DNA from: Symsagittifera roscoffensis
Taxonomy: Eukaryota > Xenacoelomorpha > Acoela > Convolutidae
Length of the DNA stretch: 64,000 bases
Assembly (NCBI RefSeq): GCF_963678635.1
Contig: NC_087062.1
Location: 76,686,349-76,750,348, forward strand
Direction: 5' to 3'
Shown piece by piece: positions 43,131-55,570 of the stretch. Position 1 is the stretch's first letter. Each line of letters begins with the position of its first letter. The notes below the pieces were generated by a model that worked only from the letters and a program-made list of their open reading frames with translations, did no database searches and was not told where the DNA came from. The translations under genes were made by a program, and so were the position numbers.

Positions 43131-43264
43131 AATTTTTTTAATCAAACGTTTCTATAGTATCTTACATTATCTCTCTCTTCTTATCTCTTAAAAAAATATA
43201 TTGGATGAAAAAAATGAATAGAAAAAGACAAGTCAAAAATCAAATTAAATACAAATCAAAGAGC

Positions 43265-43480
43265 TGTCGACCAGCTGACTTCTCGAAGTTTTGCAAGCTC
43301 TCAATGAACCGCAAAGCTGGTCTTGCCTTCATTGCCGGTATTTGAATTGGGACATCCATTCGAGCACCTTGATTGTCATTATTTCTGAAAAAAAACACGA
43401 CCGGGTACGTGAAGTTGTTATTCTGAACGAAGATGACTAATCTGATGAATAATTTGTTGAATAAAGAAAAATGGAAAGAG
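43265..43480 (-). pseudogene. Gene V, copy 1 (truncated paralogue of gene U)
   Basis: Minus-strand remnant of the gene seen more fully at 50,485-50,990. It keeps the C-terminal motif MKARPALR.IE.LQNFEKSA and part of the N-terminal region; the middle ~240 bases are deleted between ATTTGAATTGGG and the downstream part. It lies just past the 3' end of polymerase copy 1. Confidence 0.45.
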
Positions 43481-43849
43481 GAATATGGCTGATTTAGACT
43501 TGAGAGAGGAGCTAGTTGACGGTAGTTAGGTTGAAAACAAAATGAAAATAAAATTTTTTCCGAGCCCGTTTTTTTTGGAGCCCGATTTTGCCAATACTTG
43601 CGTTTCTCAGCTCTAAACTCTATGATTTTAATGTTTTGATTATTGTTGTATTTGTTTGAAACTATGAACGAACTATCTAAAGCTATACTGAAACCTAAGG
43701 AAACTTCGAGAAAAAGAAATCAAGTTTTTGAGAGAAAAAAAATTAAATTTAGAAGATGACGTATATAAATCATTTCGTATAATCATTTAACCCCAATTTT
43801 ACAGTAAGTTAATCAATACTGAATTGAATACTATAACACTATCAGTTAT

Positions 43850-46800
43850 TTATAAGTTCAAAGGTTTTGTGTGTATTCCGTCGTCCTGTACTTGTCTTTT
43901 CGGGTAAAAGTAACTCAATCCCTTATTTGTTTGCTCGTATGTAGCAAGCATACGATTAATGGCTGTAAATTCTCTATTTGTTGAAGTCAAGTTGATTGTT
44001 TCGTCGAGTATTTCCCTGTTTTTTTCCATAGGGCCATCACTGGATTTCTCTAGAATTCTTTTATTCAATCCACTGCTGCTAAATTTCATCTTGCCTGATT
44101 TGTTGTCATAGCAACAATAAGTCTTGCTACATAAGCATAGCATCTCCGTACACCTCATTTTTTCTTTATACAGTGCAGGCTCTCGTTTATCGTGTTTCTT
44201 GTGAACGCTAGCAAAGTTCGTGGAAGAAATTTGTTTTTAAATCCGCTCTACATGAGTCTCTGCAATCATTTTTCTCAGTTTTTCCCAGACATTTTTTTTC
44301 GCCGGACGAAAACAATCATACAGATTTTCCTCGGCAAGAGCTAAAAACAGCGAATCTGTGTCCATTTCTAACTCCTCAAGTTTATTTACATCTCAAATCT
44401 TATCGAAAAAATTGTAGTGAAGCTCAAGCATTCTCAACTTTACATACTGCAGATTGAAAAGTCGACATTTATGGGTTCAACTCAATCTTGTACAACTCTT
44501 TCTGAACAGTGTTCAACCGTTTGAAGAGTGGTTCAATAACTGCTTTTTTTGTTTTCTCATCATTCAAATATTTTTTGATCGGGTGTCTCGATCTTTCCAT
44601 TGTCTGGTAACCGTAGGATGAATTACCTAAGAGTTTCATAGTCTCTGCAACAACACCGGATAACGGGTTCCCATCTTCTTCCCTTCTAGCATCAACAACT
44701 GACTGAACAAACTTGCTGAAGCAATTTCGAGGTAGATACTTTACAAAGCGATAAAGTTTTGTACACTGTAATGCAAGTTCCATATAGAAATTGAAGAGAC
44801 GAGTAATGATGGAACCTTTTCTAGTTTAAAACTAGATAGTAGCATTCGCTGGGGATGCTTAAGAAGATCATTTTCAATGGCATAGTTTCGCATATTTTCC
44901 CCATTATCTTTTCTTCCAAATTCAGTGTTTTTGAAAATTGGAGGAAAAATTTGTTTCAGTTCATCTGGAGCATTTAAGTCACACTGAATATAGCCATAAA
45001 GGGGTCCATCTCTTTTTCCAATAAAGATTTAGTAGAGAGAGGTCTTTTGTAGGTAAAGTTGGATCGTATTTGATATTTAATTGTTTCGTTCGTTCTGAAG
45101 TTTTGCCACCACTCACAATCCCTGATCTCTTTGATTGTGTATCCTTCTTCGCGAATATACTCACGTCTCAAGTCATCCATATCTTGCCTTTTGTTTACTT
45201 TCTCAATATCTTCGTCACTCAGTGGTAATAGCATCCCAGTGGTAATAGCATCCCATAGAGTGGTAAAAGCATCCCATAGCTTCACACACTGTTTTGCATT
45301 GATTGCAAGATCCATCTACATTGAAACAGTCAGTTTTCTTTTGATTTCCAGACGTGTGGGAGCTCTCATTTTCTACATTCTAGTATTATTTCTTGTTAGT
45401 AAGACATGACCAAGTTCTCAAAATTGTGAGATCGGTTATGTCGAGTGTTGACTTTTTGCGTATCGAAAACGAACTCCCATCTGGTGTACAACCCTGTTGG
45501 CATATCTTGACACATTGAATAGGGATAGAGCTCGCTCGCATCAATTCCAACGATTGATTTGCAAACATTTGACGAATCCCTAACAAAGATTTTATCCACA
45601 ACAGCTTTTCGCGTAAACACAATTGATGGTCCACCCGTCATATCCTCTCTAAGTTTCTCGCACAAATCTCTATCACTTTCGCATAACGAGTAGAATTTTT
45701 TTTGCTTGAATTGTGCAGACAAATATTTGCCAGATTTGGAAGATTACATCCAAGTTTTAACATATCAATTTCTTTCTGATGATGAACTTGAACCATCTTT
45801 TGCATTGCTTCAAGGATTGCCAGAAAATTTTTGTTGTTGTACCACCGCAAAAAATTTTTTAGAAGTAGTCATTCCATGTTTCTGCTAAATCTGCTGTAAA
45901 TATTTGTAATTATCCCATCCAGATGCAGGTACTGACTTGATTGGAAGTTTCTTTAGTGCTTGCTGCTCATCAAGTCCACTTGATCTAAGGTTCTGATAAT
46001 CCATAAAGTCTTTATCAAGAGGGGTGCTGTTTCTCATTTTACTGAAAAAGACTTGGTATGGAGGTAACTTTTAGTTCTCGAGCTTTTTGGCACTGACAAA
46101 CCAATCACAAGGGAAAAACACATTGTCTCACTGGCTTTAAGAAAGGAGTGTAGAGATATTGCTCCACTCAAAGTCTTCATGAAATCGAGAAACTGTATAT
46201 CTCCAAACTTGAAAGATATGAAATTGTTAGCCTTTTTGATAACCATTAGTTCAACTTCTCTTTCATTGATTAAGTAGGGAATCAGACAGCTCTTGATCAA
46301 GTTCAGATCACATCTTCCACTATTAAACCCAAATACAGGTAACGTGTTAACCTCTCCAGATTTTGTTTCAAATCAATTAGCTGATTTTTCTGCATTCTCA
46401 AAAACCGAGTTGACATATCAGTTTCCTCTGTGTCCTCTATACATTCGTCTTAATATTCAGAATTTTCATTTGGTTGATTTCGACATTTTTCATTCAACTC
46501 CTGAAAAACTTTCGACATCCGCTCATTCACTACTTCTTCAACATCTTGAAATTTAGTTCTTATTTCGAGCTTACTTTTCTCGGCCAAAAGTTCAAGTTTT
46601 TTTTACAAAATTGATGAAAACTCTAGTGGATTCTTGTTATAAAGCAAAATTGGTTCATCTATCAGGTTCGAAGATATTGATTCAGAAATTGGAACCTGTT
46701 TGCCAATCCAAGTTTTGTCTGGGTATCTTTCAGTTTATTCGATGGAACACATATTGACTCAAAATCGAAAACGGCTAGGTTGTTTAATAGTGTGTTATCT

Positions 46801-47178
46801 TTCGAAATTGGGATATTGAAACCTTCAAACATTTCAAAGAGCGTTTCTTGAAGTGTTTTTACATTCTTTGGGTAAATCAGTCTTAATCGATCTTCACAAG
46901 TCATAGGTTTTTTGTTGAAATTGTATTATCTGTTAAAGAAACAGTCACAGCTAGGACATCGGAAACACATGAAGAAAGAATCAATTTCATTCGCATGATT
47001 GATATGGTTGTTGAATCTTAACAATTGCACGGGTTTTTTAAACTTTCCAAAACTTCGCCTAGCTAATTCTCCTTTCTGAATGTCAAAATCGTAAATGAAT
47101 ATGTTGCGTTCAATTATTTCCTCAACAAGAGGAAGATCATCTATTGGTACTCCACGAAATTTCTTCCAATCGTATCCC
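43850..47178 (-). pseudogene. Maverick protein-primed family B DNA polymerase, copy 1 (5'-truncated)
   Basis: Fragments in several frames follow the polymerase from its N-terminal region (GVPIDDLPLVEEI, 47,160-46,930) through Exo I (AVFDFESICVP, ~46,750), motif A (GIDASELYPYSM, ~45,540), motif B (KLLGNSSYGYQTMERSRH, ~44,610) and motif C (MDTDSLFLAL, ~44,360) to a normal C-terminus (IHTKPLNL, TAA at 43,850). Motifs A-C mark it as the B-type enzyme that replicates Maverick DNA from a terminal protein. It lacks the zinc-finger N-terminus, has several frameshifts and stops, and carries a small tandem insertion at 45,219-45,280. At 47,178 it is fused to U copy 1 read in the opposite direction. Confidence 0.8.
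45219..45280. repeat. Triplicated ~18-base unit in polymerase copy 1
   Basis: AGTGGTAATAGCATCCC occurs twice and AGTGGTAAAAGCATCCC once in tandem. Copy 2 has one such site near 51,931. A slippage expansion inside a dead gene. Confidence 0.6.
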
Positions 47179-47580
47179 TGGCACGAATGGATATCCCAAT
47201 CCAAGTCTGGAACATGGTGGAAGTGGTGCGAACAGAGTTCAACGAACATCATATGATCCAAGTACCCATCACAGAGAACCAACTTGGAACAATGCAAATG
47301 TTGGAGGAAGTGTCTGAGCATGTGGGAATGAACTACCCCGAGATTTCTGACTCAAGCTTTGTGGCTCAACCAGTCGACGACTTCCTCTTTCTTTGGGAGG
47401 AAGCAGGATCAGCCGAAAACCACCATCACAATAGATGAAGATGAGGGTTTCTCAAAAACAATGATGCCTCAAAACACCCCTCCACAACAACCACCAGTGA
47501 TGGAAAATCGTTCAGCTCTGCGTTCTGTAGAGAATCTCCAGAACTAATCTGCTGCTCATTAGCTCTTTGATTAAATACTG
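47179..47580 (+). pseudogene. Gene U, copy 1 (5'-truncated, frameshifted)
   Basis: Begins abruptly at the recombination junction with polymerase copy 1, so the first ~22 codons are missing. The conserved core follows (MDIPIQVWNMVEVV, HHMIQVPITENQL). It is the only copy with TGG (Trp) where copies 2-4 have TAG (~47,395), but a small insertion then shifts the frame, and the C-terminal part (TIDEDEGFSKTMMPQN, RSALRSVENLQN) continues in another frame to ~47,547. Confidence 0.55.
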
Positions 47581-48971
47581 TTGTAAATAATAGTTGTTTG
47601 GTATTAACTTCGTTCTTTGTTATTAACTGATTTCTTCAGTTTCATTTTAATTATGAGAAAAGATGAGACGTTCAGGGTAAATTGTTGAAAAACTATTAGA
47701 TTTTAATTCAGTGCTCCAAATTCGCACACATGTTAAGAAACTTGATTAATTTTGCACACATTTTAGGAAAAACACTAGAAAATTTGTACACATATATAAA
47801 AATTTGATGATTTCCGCATCTTTTCAAAAAAAAATTAAACACTTTTCGCACTTTGTAGAAAACATTGAAACTTTTTTTGCGATTTTTTGAAAGAGAGAAT
47901 CACTTCTCACATCTTGTCAAAAAAATTGAAACACTTTTTGCAACTTGTTAAAAAAATTTGAAACTTTTTTGCAGCTCTTTGAAAATCAGAAGAAACATTA
48001 CATCTTGTTTGCAAATTCCCCAGAAACGGTGAGTTTTTTCCTAAGCATATGAGAAAAAATAAATGTATTACAAAAAATTTTATTTCTTTTTATTGAAAAA
48101 TTGACATGATCACTATTTAAAAATCCATTACTATCAATAAAACAGTCAAATAATTTTAAAAAATCATGTTCATTTTTTGAGTTTTGTTTTTACGAACTCT
48201 TTCTAGAAAAACTGAAGAGATAATTTGTGTGGAAGCTAGTTTCTGGTTAGATCATAATAGTGATTTTTCAATTTTTTTGCGTAACACTTTGCAACACTTT
48301 GCAACGTCTTTTCTTTGCAACACTTGGCTTTTTTTCTGGTCCTTTCCGTTTCAAATTGAGATGAACAGTGCAGTCAAGTTGATTGAAAACTTCGCCAATT
48401 GATAAAATAACATTCGAATAAAATCTGTATTTGTACAGAGTGTAAATACAATCGATAATTTGGTATGTGAAATGAAAATTACCCAATCGTTGTTAGACTT
48501 GATCAAAATAATTGATCAAAAGATAAACCAATCAGAAGTATGTGGAACTTAAAGTTTTCCAAAGAACAGTAAGAATTGTGGGTAGAGACACAAATGTTTT
48601 TGGTTGCTCTATATTCATCGTAAAAATCACTGGAAACGGAAATAAAAAAGATTTTTGACTTGAATCCGAATAAAGCTGAAAAAAAGGAAGAGCTTGACGC
48701 ATAGCAGCAGCCATCCGGAACAATGTTTTTGCAGAGAATTGTGGATATATACAGGAACACTAATATCTACACAATTCCATATTTGGAAACTTCACTCAAA
48801 TTTCCAATTATAGTTCTTTTTTTCTGGTTAATTGAATGACTCATATAGCTTACTTCCATTTCAATTAATCTCAAAATCATTTTTCTCATATCTCTTCATC
48901 TGATCAGTCTATTCTCCATTTGAAAAATTTACTCAAGAAAAAAAATAGTCCCAATTATATTGAATTCTCTA
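47581..48971. repeat. 3' flank of gene U, copy 1
   Basis: Matches the DNA after the other U copies. 47,720-48,010 is a degenerate ~35-base minisatellite with units like TTTTTGCA.CTTGTCAAAAAAA. 48,600-48,960 matches 59,032-59,400 (sharing GAAGAGCTTGACGCATAGCA). No gene. Confidence 0.6.
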
Positions 48972-51900
48972 ATGGTTGAGTTTGAATGAATTGAACTGTA
49001 GAAAATTTTCACTTGAATGAAACCATTTCTTTTCAGGTGTATCTAATTGCCAACTAAGAATAGGTTTTGCTTACGTTTTCTAAAAATATCTGAAATGACT
49101 GATTTTTTTGAAACGTTCCGTGATTTTGATTTTGAAAAAGAACAAATTGTTTTATCAGGCTGGTTAATTCTCGGTTAAAAATAATTTCTACAAAAATTTC
49201 TACTCCTAGTTTCACAAGTTTGATTGAGCGTTTTTGTTCAATTTGAAATAAAACAGCAACTAGTCTAAAATTGACAATTTATTTCATGAAACTCATCACC
49301 TTAAGGTTCTTTTTTGTGAAAAACTGATTGGATGAATTTTCAATAGTTATTTCCAGAGCTCAAAAGATTCTAGAAGTTAATGAGTAATGACTTCTGATAA
49401 AAATCTAGGTTCTAATGTGTACTTTCTTGAAACCAATGCCTTCTTTTTCCCTGGTGGAATTTTTCTACATCTTTCAATGTTCTTTGGAATTTTTTTTTCA
49501 CTTTTTGATTAATTTACGAACAAAAAAACTTGTTACTTTGTGCTGAAACGTTTTCCATATTGATGAATTCTTGTGCTAATCCCTATCTTAATCCCCTTTC
49601 TGATGCTTTTGACCATTATGAAAACCCACGTTACTTTTCCTAATAAGCAAATTAAGAACAAAAAATTTCGTAACTTCTAATTGTTAACAGTAAAAGAGAA
49701 AGTTGTTGCAATTTTTTTTGAGCTGAAAAAAAAGTTTTTTTAAAATTTCTGTTGAAACGGACATTTTCCTTAATTTTTTTAACATGTTTACTAAAAATAT
49801 TATGAGAAATTTTGCAACATGCAAAAATTATTTTGATTTTCAAACAATGTTGCAAATTGTCTTTTGTTTTTTTTGTGCAAGATGAAATTTTGTTGTGATT
49901 TTACGGAAAACATTGGCAAAAAACTAATTTTTTTTACTCATGCATCTACCAAAAACCAAAATTTTAATGTAAATTTCGTTTGAATAATATTCTGATGTTT
50001 TGGATTAAAATACTTGCAAAGATTGGAAATAAACGATCAAATATAGAACAAAGAAATTCAAAGATTTGATTATTAACTTTGCAAGAAAGACTTGTAACAT
50101 TTTTTTAAATGCAAAAAATTCAAAGATTTCTTCCTAAAAATACGACAAAAATTTTGCTTCTCTTAACATGCGCGCTAAAATTGTCATGGAAAACATTGCA
50201 AGATGCAGAAATTGTTTTAAAATTTTCAAACAATTGTGCCGAAACTATTGTGAAAAAATTTGCTAGATGCAAAAGCTGTTTTGAATTGTTAACAAATGTG
50301 CAAAAGTATGCTGTGAAATGTTTTGTAGATTGAAAGTTAAAAAATTTTTTAATCAGCAGCAAAGTTTTTCAAACAAACGTTTCTATAGTATCTTACATTA
50401 TCTCTCTCTTCTTATCTCTTAAAAATAAAAAAATTAGTTGAAAAAAAAATGAATAGCAAAACACAAGTCAAAAATCAAAATAATTACAAATCAAAGATCT
50501 GTTGAGCAGCTGACTTCTCGAAGTTTTGCAAGTTTTCAATGAAGCGCAAAGCTGGTCTTGCCTTCATTGCCGGTGTTTGCGTTGGGGATTAACTCACTGG
50601 AGTCCATGGTACAGAAACCCCTCAAAATCCTCGATTGTAATTGGGTTCTCCACAGATCCTTCTTCTTCCCTCGGAAAAAAGGAAACCATTCATAATTTGA
50701 GCCACACATTTTATCTAGAGTCAGGAACCTCGGCTTAGTCTATTTCAACTCGTTCTGCAATCTGTGACCTCATTAATTTTGATTTCGATCATGTGCCATA
50801 CTTGAATTGGGTCATCCATTTGAGCCAAGAAACGCCAGGGATTGACTCGAGCACCTTGATTGTCATTATTTCTGAGAAAAAACACGACCGGGTACGTGAA
50901 GTTGTTATTCTGAACGAAGATGACTAATCTGATGAATAAGTTGTCGAAAATGGAAAGAGGAATATGGCTGATTTAGACTTGAGAGAGGAGCTAGTTGACG
51001 GTAGTTAGGTTGAAAATAAAATGAAAACAAAATTTTTTCCGAGCCCGATTTTTTGGAGCCCGATTTTGCCAATACTTGCATTTCTCAGCTCTAAACCTTA
51101 TGATTTGAATGTTTTGATTACTGTTGTATATGTTTGAAACTATGAACAAATTATCTAAAGCTATACTGAAACCTAAGGAAACTTCGAGAAAAAGAAATCA
51201 AGTTTTTGAGAGGAAAAAAAATAAATTTAGTAGATGACGTATATAAATCATTTCGTATAATCATTTAACCCCAATTTTACAGTAAGTTATTCAATATTGA
51301 ATTGAATACGATAAAACTATCAGTTATTTATAAGTTCAAAGGTTTTGTGTGTATTCCGTTGTCCTGTACTTGTCTTTTCGGGTAAAAGTAACTCAATCCC
51401 TTATTTATTTGCTCGTATGTAGCAAGCATACGATTAATGGCTCTAAATTCTCTATTTGTTGAAGTCAAGTTGATTGTTTCGTCGAGTATTTTCCTGTTTT
51501 TTTTCTATAGGGCCATCACTGGATTCCTCTAGAATTCTTTTATTCAATCCACTGCTGCTAAATTTCATCTTGTCTGATTTGTTTTCATAGCAACAATAAG
51601 TCTTGCTACATAAGCATAGCATCTCCGTACACCTCATTTTTTCTTTAAACAGTGCAGGCTCTCGTTTATCGTCTCGATCAATCTCTTATTTTTTCCAATA
51701 AAGACTTAGTAAAGAGATATCTTTTGTAGGTAAAAGTGGATCGGATTTGAATTTCAATTGTTTCGTTCGTTTTGAAGTTTTGCCACCACTCAATTTCCCA
51801 GACTTCTTTAATTGTTTATCCTTTTCGCGAATAAACTTACGTCTCAAGTCATCCATCTCTCGCCTTTTGTTTACTTTCTTAATATCCTCGTCACTCAGTG

Positions 51901-53850
51901 AGGAATGAGTCTCTTGGCAGGGGCAGAAGTGGTAATAGCATACCATAGCTTCACACACTGTTTTGCATTGATTGCAAGATCCATCTACATTGAAACAGTC
52001 AATTTTCTTTTGATTTCCAGACTTGTGGGAGCTCTCATTTTCTGCATTCTGGTCTTATTTCTTGTTAGTAAGACATGACCAAGTTCTCAAAATTGTGAGC
52101 GTTGACTTTTTGCGTATCGGAAACGAGTTCCCATCTGGTGTACAACCCTGTTGGCATATCTTGACACATTGAATAGGAATGAAGCTCGCTCGCATCAATT
52201 CCAACGATTAATTTGCAGACATTTGATGAATCCCTGACAAAGATTTTATCCAAAACAGCTTTTCGCGTAAACACAATTGATGGTCCACCCGTCATATCTT
52301 CTCTAAGTTTCTCGCACAAATCTCTATCACTTTCGCATAACGGGTAGAATTTTTTTGCTTGAATTGTGCAGACAAATATTTGCCAGATTTGGAAGATTAC
52401 ATCCAAGTTTTGACATATCAATTTTTTTCTGATAATAAACCTGAACCATCCTTTGCATTGCTTCAAGGATTGGCAGAAAATCTTTGTTGTTGTACCACTG
52501 GAAAAAATCTTTAAAAGTAGTCATTCCATGTTTCTGCCAAATCTGCTGTAAATATTTGTAATTATCCCATCCAGATGCAGGTACTGACTTGATTGGATGT
52601 TTCTTTAGTGCTTGCTGCTCATCAAGTCCACTTGATCTAAGGTTCTGATAATCCATAAAATCTTTATCAAGAGGGGTGCTGTTTCTCAGTTTTACTGAAA
52701 AAGACTTGGCATGGAGGTAATTTTTAGTTCTCGAGCTTTTCGGTGCTGACATACCAATCACAAGGGAAAAACACATTGTCTCACTGGCTTTGTAGGCTTT
52801 AAGAAAGGAGTCTAGAGATGTTGCTCCACTCAAAATCTTCATGAAATCGAGAAACTGTATTTCTCCAAACTTGAAGGATATGAAATCGTTAGCCTTTTTG
52901 ATAACCATTGGTTCAGCTTCTCTTTCATTGATTAAGTAGGGAATCAGATAGCTCCTGATCAAGTTCGGATCACATCTTCCACTATTAAACCCAAATACAG
53001 GTAACATGTTAACCTCTCCAGATTTTGTTCCAAATCAATTAGCTGATTTTTCTGCATTCTCAAAAACCGGGTTGACATATCAGTTTCCTCTGTGTCCTCT
53101 ATACATTCGTCTTCATATTCAAAATTTTCATTTGGTTGATTTCGACATTTTTCATTCAACTCTTGAAAAACTTTTGACATCCGCTCATTCACTATTTTTT
53201 CAACATCTTGAAATTTAGTTCTTTTTTCGAGCTTAGCTTTTCTCAGCCAAAAATTCAAGTTTTTTTTTTCAAAATCGATAAAAACTTTAGTGGATTCTTG
53301 TTATAAAGCAAAATTGGTTCATCTATCAGGTTCAAAAATATTGATACAGAAATTGGAACCTGTTGGCCAATCCAAGTTGTTGTCTGGGTATCATTCAGTT
53401 TATCTGATGGAACACATATCGACTCAAAATCGAAAACGGCTAGGTTGTTTAATAGTGGGTTATCTTTCGAAACTGGGATATTGAAACCTTCAAACTTTTC
53501 AAAGAGCGTTTCTTGAAGTGTTTTTACATTCTTTGGGTAAATCAGTCACAATCGATCTTCACAAGTCATAGTTTGTCTGATGAAATTGTCTTAAATGTTG
53601 AAGAAACCGTCACAGCTAGGACATTGGAAACACATGAAGAAAGAATCAATTTCATTCGTATGATTGATATGGTTGTTAAATCCTAACAATTTCACGGGTT
53701 TTTCAAACTTTCCAATACTTCGCTTAGCTAATTCTCCTTCCTGAATGTCAAAATCGTAAATGAATATGTTGCGTTCAAGTATTTCCTCAACAAGAGGTAG
53801 ATCATCTATTGGTACTCCACAAAGTTTCTTCCAATCGTATCCAGACTTTA
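48972..53850. repeat. Segmental duplication, copy 2 (partner 41,780-47,178)
   Basis: Same content and order as copy 1. Here the polymerase continues without a break into its N-terminal zinc-finger region (to ~54,560) instead of joining gene U. It lacks the segment with polymerase motifs B and C. Confidence 0.85.
50485..50990 (-). pseudogene. Gene V, copy 2 (diverged paralogue of gene U)
   Basis: Read leftwards in three pieces: an N-terminal part (NNNFTYPVVFFLRNND, RVNPWRFLAQMDDPIQVWHM), a middle part in another frame (EEEGSVENPITIEDFEGF), and a C-terminal part (MKARPALRFIENLQNFEKSA, QQIFDL, stop). All three match gene U: DIPIQVWDMVEVV, SAENPITIDEDEGF and RSALRSVENLQNFSAAH. The gene is therefore a paralogue of U, placed just past the polymerase 3' end and on its strand. 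Function unknown. Stops and frame changes make it a pseudogene. Confidence 0.55.
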
Positions 53851-54560
53851 ATAAAAACTCTGTAAATAGCTGAGTTGTAAGAGTATTGAGGTAACTATGA
53901 CCATGCGATTACATTGTTAAGGCACGGAAAAGGCAAAGACAATCTATCTATAGTTGTTTATCTTTATCCGATAAAAGACAGTTTACTTGGTTATTTCGTA
54001 GTTAAGTTTCAGGGAAGACAGAGTCCGGACATCCCATTGGGCCGTTTTTTAGTATAGCAGCAAAAAAAGTAACATTTGTGATCAATTTGAACCTCCACTT
54101 TGTGTTCTGGCGTTCTTGAGTGCATTGCTCCACGATATCAAACTTTTCAATTTTTTCCTGGATTGTAATCAAATCGGCTTTTGTACACAGTAAATGCAAT
54201 TTGTCGAACAAAATATTGTTTTCGTGTGCATAAAAATACCGATATTCTCCCGTTTTGACATTACGAAGATTAAATCTAAGAGGGGTATTGCTTTTTGCAG
54301 CGGAACTTTTGCATGTTGTTGGAGCGAAAAGTAATTCAGAAATTTTTCTCCTAAGACGGGCAAACTGTTTATTGCTTGGAAGTTGATGGAGCATGCTTTT
54401 TGGCCGCGTGATAATTCATTTCTTGCTTATCGTAAGTAAAATACTTACAATCAGGACAAGAAATAATCCCTGATTGACAATTTTTGCGGCGTCGAGCTGC
54501 ATGCGTCCTAACATACCTGTTTCTACAGTCCCACACTGTACTTTCTCGTTTCTATTCAGC
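51328..54560 (-). pseudogene. Maverick protein-primed family B DNA polymerase, copy 2 (internal deletion)
   Basis: Starts with a C2H2 finger (CPDCKYFTYDKQEMNYHAAKKH; ~54,500-54,430), then the N-terminal region (RNVKTGEYRYFYAHEN, NTKWRFKLITNV, PMGCPD), Exo I (AVFDFESICVP, ~53,425), Exo II (FNSGRCDPNLI, ~52,980) and motif A (GIDASELHSYSM, ~52,190; normally LYP). The next ~830 bases with motifs B and C are deleted (junction ~51,680), after which the C-terminal region resumes (MRCTEMLCLCSKTYCCY) to a TAA near 51,328. Several stops, including three near 53,870-54,010, and frameshifts are present. It is the only copy showing the natural join from finger to exonuclease domain. Confidence 0.8.
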
Positions 54561-55570
54561 GACGGTCTCTAAAAATGTAAGAGATATTAAGTCTTAATAT
54601 CAAGGATTTAGTACTGGGTACATATCAAAATGGGAGATTTAAAATGTCTCAAAAATTGATAGATTATTTATACTGACTTTGAATGGTTGAAAATGTTTGA
54701 AAACATTTTCAAATAGTAATACAAAAAAAGAGCAAGTGCTTTTAACGTAAAAAATCAGATTAAAAGAAATTTAAATTACTGTTGCTAAGGGAAAATCAAC
54801 CGATCAAAATTGAGTTATGTTTTAGTATCACTTTTCGCTCAAAAGATTGATCAGGTTTGGAATCAAATTTCCAGAGATTTGCTTTGAAAAACTCATCAAT
54901 TTTTAGTTATTCTCTCAAATTTACATCAAAAGAACTTGATCATCTACTCAAAAATTAGCAATTTTTCCTTGATTACATGAGAAACGTTCAACTAATTTGA
55001 TACAAAATTTTTTTGGAAATACTACTTGTTTTTATTTTCCTTCTTTTAATTTAAATCGGCAATATTTCCTCTTTTTATAGCAAAGAACACTTGGTAATTT
55101 TTTGTTGCGATTGTTGTTGTGTATTTGGAAGATTTAAGTCCTTAAAAGGGTCCTCTGATTGGATACGACAACTACAACAAAAATGAACATTTTTGTGATT
55201 GCAAACAATAATGTGTGAAAAGTACCTAAAATGGAACTTTGTTTTCGATTGGGCACGAATTTTATACAAAAATTCCATTAAAAAAAGCTGAAATCTGACT
55301 AGTCGCAACTACAATCCAAATGAGGAAAATCACTTTTGATTGGTTAAACCCACACATTCGAGTTGAAGGTACCCCTCACTCCTAACTAAAAATCATTTTT
55401 TATCAACTAAATTACCCTCAACTACCTCCTCTCTAGGCTTTAAATACCCTAATTTCAAATTATCTTCTGTTAGCTACTCCCTTTCAGCTCTAAATCATAA
55501 TTGTTTTTACTTTGTGTTTTTTACTCAACTTATCGCTCAAATTGATTATCTCAGTGCAAACAGCGACCTC
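54561..55570. promoter_or_regulatory. Divergent intergenic region, polymerase / gene U copy 2
   Basis: About 1 kb between the polymerase N-terminus (leftward) and U copy 2 (rightward), repeated with 80-90% similarity at 56,950-58,000 and 62,130-63,178. It has several ATTGG boxes (CCAAT reversed), for example near 55,155, 55,246 and 55,336, and a TTTAAATACCC TATA-like string ~130 bases before the U ATG, so it probably served as a bidirectional promoter. Confidence 0.45.

Larger units (their letters stand above)
41780..47178. repeat. Segmental duplication, copy 1 (partner 48,972-53,850)
   Basis: The segment starting at ATGGTTGAGTTTGAATGAATT (41,780) is repeated from 48,972 in the same orientation. 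The offset starts near 7,192 and changes with indels: copy 2 has ~240 extra bases at ~50,590-50,850 and lacks the ~830 bases corresponding to 44,180-45,010. Both copies carry gene V and the Maverick polymerase on the minus strand. Copy 1 ends abruptly at 47,178, where the polymerase sequence joins U copy 1. Confidence 0.85.

Noticed and set aside
42920-50333. Similar ~66-codon plus-strand frames at 42,920-43,120 and 50,109-50,333 as a conserved small gene
   Set aside because: They lie in the segmental duplication and are made of an internal ~60-base repeat.
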